A DNA stretch of 64,000 nt, from positions 1-64,000 of the forward strand of contig CALUJA010000008.1 of NCBI GenBank assembly GCA_944320845.1, read 5' to 3'. Source of the DNA: an uncultured Phocaeicola sp. Its GTDB lineage: Bacteria; Bacteroidota; Bacteroidia; Bacteroidales; Bacteroidaceae. Numbering within the stretch: the stretch's first letter is position 1; each line of letters begins with the position of its first letter. Below are positions 61,892-64,000 of this stretch, one piece after another. Under the pieces are notes generated by a model that ran no database searches, had not been told where the DNA came from, and saw only the letters and a list, made by a program, of their open reading frames with translations. A program made the position numbers and the translations under genes.

Positions 61892-62255
61892 GGGCGCTAA
61901 ATATCGAGCGAAGTTACAAAGATTGGCGGAACAAACCGATAAAACCTTTATATATTTCAACATTTTTAAAAAAATGTGGAAGCATCGCCGCGGTGAAAAA
62001 CGTTTTTCATGCAGGCCGGCGCTTGGGACGATACGGCCGAACCGGCGCGTTTGCGGGGGCAGTTTTTCTTGTTGAGCCTGCCGGTGCGGCGAAGGAGGGG
62101 ATAAAAAACGGGCGGTGACAGAAAAAAAAGATGTTGTTTTTCGTGAATATGAAATTTTATTCAGACCTTTGCGGCGTTATGATTCTTCATTTTTGTGGCA
62201 GAAAGGAAGAACTTTTTTTATAGTGTAAGGCAAAAGAATATTTATACAGATTGAA
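61892..62255. other. Divergent region between tamB and the NhaC antiporter gene
   Basis: This 364-base region has no gene. On the minus strand TAACTTCG (61911-61918) is a weak -7 element for tamB. A perfect 16-base palindrome lies at 61994-62009. A GC-rich block follows to about 62100, then AT-rich DNA before the antiporter gene with no clear promoter match. Confidence 0.5.
61994..62009. repeat. Perfect palindrome TGAAAAACGTTTTTCA
   Basis: A self-complementary 16-mer in the tamB/nhaC divergent region, of the same GAAAAAC-R-TTTTTC form as the repeats near 55360-55418. It could be an operator or a dispersed repeat; copy number in the genome would tell. Confidence 0.6.
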
Positions 62256-63695
62256 ATGACGAAAGTAAGTAAGTATCCTTCTCCGCTGGTGTCGCTGATA
62301 CCGGTTTTAGTATTGGTCATCCTGCTGTTTTTCACAATCCGTATATTCGGCAGCGATGCTTTGGGCGGCGGAAGTCAGGTATGCCTGCTGATTACCACGG
62401 CGCTGTGTGCGGCCATCGGTATGGCAAAATATGGCATTTCGTGGGGCGATGTGGAGCGGGCCATAGTCAATAACATTGCGGGCGTGGGCAATGCCGTGGT
62501 CATTCTGCTGGTTATCGGTGCGCTTTCATCGGCCTGGATGCTGAGCGGCATCGTTCCCACGCTGATTTATTACGGGGTTCAGGTCATTCATCCCGATTTC
62601 TTTTTGGTGTCAAGCTGCGTCATTTGTGCCGTAGTGTCGGTCATGACCGGAAGTTCATGGACTACCATCGCGACTATCGGCATAGCATTGATGGGCATTG
62701 GCAAGGCCTTAGGATTCGCCGACGGGTGGACGGCGGGCGCCATCATATCGGGAGCCTATTTCGGCGACAAGATTTCGCCGCTGTCTGATACTACGATTCT
62801 GGCGTCTTCAGTTACCGAAACTCCTTTGTTCAAGCATGTGCGCTACATGATGTATACTACTGTTCCCTCGATGATTCTTGCCTTGCTGATATTTACCGTA
62901 ATGGGACTTGTCCATACATCGGGGATAAACATACAGGTGGATACGTTTACCGGAGCGTTGGCCGGGCGTTTCCACATTTCTTTATGGCTGATGGTCGTGC
63001 CTTTGATAACGGGAATCCTGATTGCACGCAGGGTTCCCTCCATTATTACCCTGTTTGCCTCTACGTTGATGGCGGCCGTATGCATGCTGATATTCCAGCC
63101 GGATGTGGTGCGCGAAGTGGCGGGCGACGGGATTACCGGGGCGGAAGCCTTGTTTAAAGGGACATGGATGATACTTTACGGCGGAACGGCTTTGGATGCA
63201 GGGGCTCCGGAGGTGAGTGAACTGATAGCGACCAACGGGATGGCGGGCATGATGGATACGGTTTGGCTCATCATCTGTGCCATGTGCTTGGGCGGAGCTA
63301 TGACGGCATGCGGTATGTTGGGCAGTATTACCTCGATGTTTGTCCGTTTTACCCACAAGCTTGTGGGACTGGTTGCCTCTACGGTGGGGGCGGGACTCTT
63401 TCTTAACCTCACAACGGCCGACCAATACATCTCCATCATCCTTACGGGAAACATGTTTAAAGATATATACAAGAAAAACGGCTATGAAAGCCGCTTGCTG
63501 AGCCGCACGACGGAGGACGCCGTGACGGTTACTTCGGTGCTGATACCGTGGAATTCTTGCGGCATGACGCAGGCCACCATACTGAATGTGCCTACGCTGA
63601 CCTATTTGCCCTATTGCTTCTTCAACTATATCAGCCCGCTGATGAGCATATTGGTCGCATCAATCGGTTATAAGATATTCAGACTACAAAAATAA
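62256..63695 (+). CDS. nhaC: NhaC family Na+/H+ antiporter
   Basis: A 479-residue inner-membrane protein with about 12 helices. GSSWTTIATIGIALMGIGKALG and ISGAYFGDKISPLSDTTILASS are the family hallmarks of NhaC. LTTADQYISIILTGNMFKDIY and TVTSVLIPWNSCGMTQATIL follow in the second half. It exchanges Na+ for H+ or, in some relatives, malate/lactate with Na+. Na+ export here would match the Na+-type V-ATPase rotor. The C1 peptidase gene follows after six bases. Confidence 0.93.
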   Translation: MTKVSKYPSPLVSLIPVLVLVILLFFTIRIFGSDALGGGSQVCLLITTALCAAIGMAKYGISWGDVERAIVNNIAGVGNAVVILLVIGALSSAWMLSGIVPTLIYYGVQVIHPDFFLVSSCVICAVVSVMTGSSWTTIATIGIALMGIGKALGFADGWTAGAIISGAYFGDKISPLSDTTILASSVTETPLFKHVRYMMYTTVPSMILALLIFTVMGLVHTSGINIQVDTFTGALAGRFHISLWLMVVPLITGILIARRVPSIITLFASTLMAAVCMLIFQPDVVREVAGDGITGAEALFKGTWMILYGGTALDAGAPEVSELIATNGMAGMMDTVWLIICAMCLGGAMTACGMLGSITSMFVRFTHKLVGLVASTVGAGLFLNLTTADQYISIILTGNMFKDIYKKNGYESRLLSRTTEDAVTVTSVLIPWNSCGMTQATILNVPTLTYLPYCFFNYISPLMSILVASIGYKIFRLQK

Positions 63696-63701
63696 AGACT
63701 T

Positions 63702-64000
63702 ATGAAAAGACACATGACATTGGCTTGCCTGGCGCTTCTGGCCTTGGGGGCGCAGGCGCAGCAGGGGGGACTCACACCTGAAATGCTTTCACAAATCAAG
63801 GAAACCTACAAGCATACGTCTGCCGACAAGGCGATACACAATGCGATGGCGGGGACAAGCATCGCCATACTGGCGCGCAACCAGGAGCGGCTTGCCGACT
63901 TCGACACCCATTTCTCGGACAAAGTGGTGTCGAAAGGCATCACCGACCAGAAACAGTCAGGACGCTGCTGGCTGTTTACCGGACTGAATGTGCTGCGGGC
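63702..64000 (+). CDS. Secreted C1 cysteine peptidase (PepC/bleomycin hydrolase-like), truncated by the window
   Basis: The first 99 codons of a C1B-type peptidase. The signal peptide MKRHMTLACLALLALGAQAQ is probably cleaved after residue 20, so the enzyme is periplasmic, unlike the cytosolic PepC of lactic bacteria. A helical N-terminal part (TPEMLSQIKETYKHTSADKA) comes before the catalytic motif DQKQSGRCWLFTGLN, with nucleophile Cys89. The His and Asn would lie beyond the window. It starts six bases after nhaC. A C-type aminopeptidase is the most likely identity. Confidence 0.9.
   Translation, partial: MKRHMTLACLALLALGAQAQQGGLTPEMLSQIKETYKHTSADKAIHNAMAGTSIAILARNQERLADFDTHFSDKVVSKGITDQKQSGRCWLFTGLNVLR

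Overview
The window is chromosomal DNA from a member of the Bacteroidales, most likely Bacteroides or a close relative. Several things point there: many starts are preceded by the Bacteroides promoter form (TTTG, about 19-20 bases, then TAnnTTTG) with little Shine-Dalgarno signal; Rho carries a long disordered insert; and there are families typical of the phylum (DUF4836, DUF3805, a Porin_10-like porin, DUF2764 in a V-type ATPase operon, a GT3 glycogen synthase). It is mostly core genome, with one clear mobile-element scar beside a tRNA gene.

Layout. 1-6.7 kb: rho (minus), a RidA protein, a DUF3805-type protein, an ABC-F ATPase and an aquaporin. 6.8-13.4 kb: a small winged-helix protein with an AsmA-family protein, a two-gene ABC exporter, flavodoxin with DUF2023, and a DUF454 membrane protein. 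13.4-16.2 kb: a pyridoxal/pyridoxamine kinase (minus) and a POT peptide transporter. 16.4-23.9 kb: a seven-gene V-type ATPase operon in the order E, DUF2764, A, B, D, I, K; no F or G gene is visible. 24.2-30.6 kb: GT3 glycogen synthase and GT35 alpha-glucan phosphorylase, then a two-component system. 30.7-31.2 kb: tRNA-Gly(CCC), a terminator and a decayed tyrosine-recombinase fragment. 31.3-37.4 kb: pyruvate phosphate dikinase (minus), RlmD, an RluA-type pseudouridine synthase, a HAD phosphatase and tRNA-Pro(TGG). 37.8-45.3 kb: a nucleoside MFS permease, a bifunctional nuclease, two DUF4836 lipoproteins flanking rsmE, and an ABC ATPase with an FtsX-like permease. 45.4-49.3 kb (minus): porin, membrane-anchored solute-binding protein and Gfo/Idh/MocA oxidoreductase. 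49.4-52.6 kb (minus): TPR protein, ferredoxin and 2-oxoacid:ferredoxin oxidoreductase, with a 57-residue membrane protein between the alpha and beta subunits. 52.9-55.3 kb: a one-chain NfnA-NfnB fusion. 55.4-61.9 kb (minus): tamB, aguA, aguB. 62.2-64.0 kb: an NhaC antiporter and the start of a secreted C1 peptidase.

How the genes fit together. Much of the window concerns anaerobic energy and redox metabolism: 2-oxoacid:ferredoxin oxidoreductase produces or uses reduced ferredoxin, the fused Nfn would link ferredoxin, NADH and NADPH, PPDK interconverts pyruvate and PEP, flavodoxin is a low-potential carrier, and the V-type ATPase has every residue expected of a Na+-binding rotor, which would match Na+/H+ exchange by NhaC. 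Glycogen synthase and phosphorylase handle carbon storage; AguA and AguB make putrescine precursors; AsmA, TamB, the porin and the lipoproteins belong to the envelope.

I found no CRISPR array, no complete insertion sequence, no rRNA and no convincing undescribed defence or biosynthetic system. The observations most worth following up are the unusual V-type ATPase subunit set, the integrase scar at tRNA-Gly, the small membrane protein inside the oxidoreductase operon, the paired DUF4836 lipoproteins with a neighbouring ABC exporter, and a porin gene whose promoter implies an almost leaderless mRNA.
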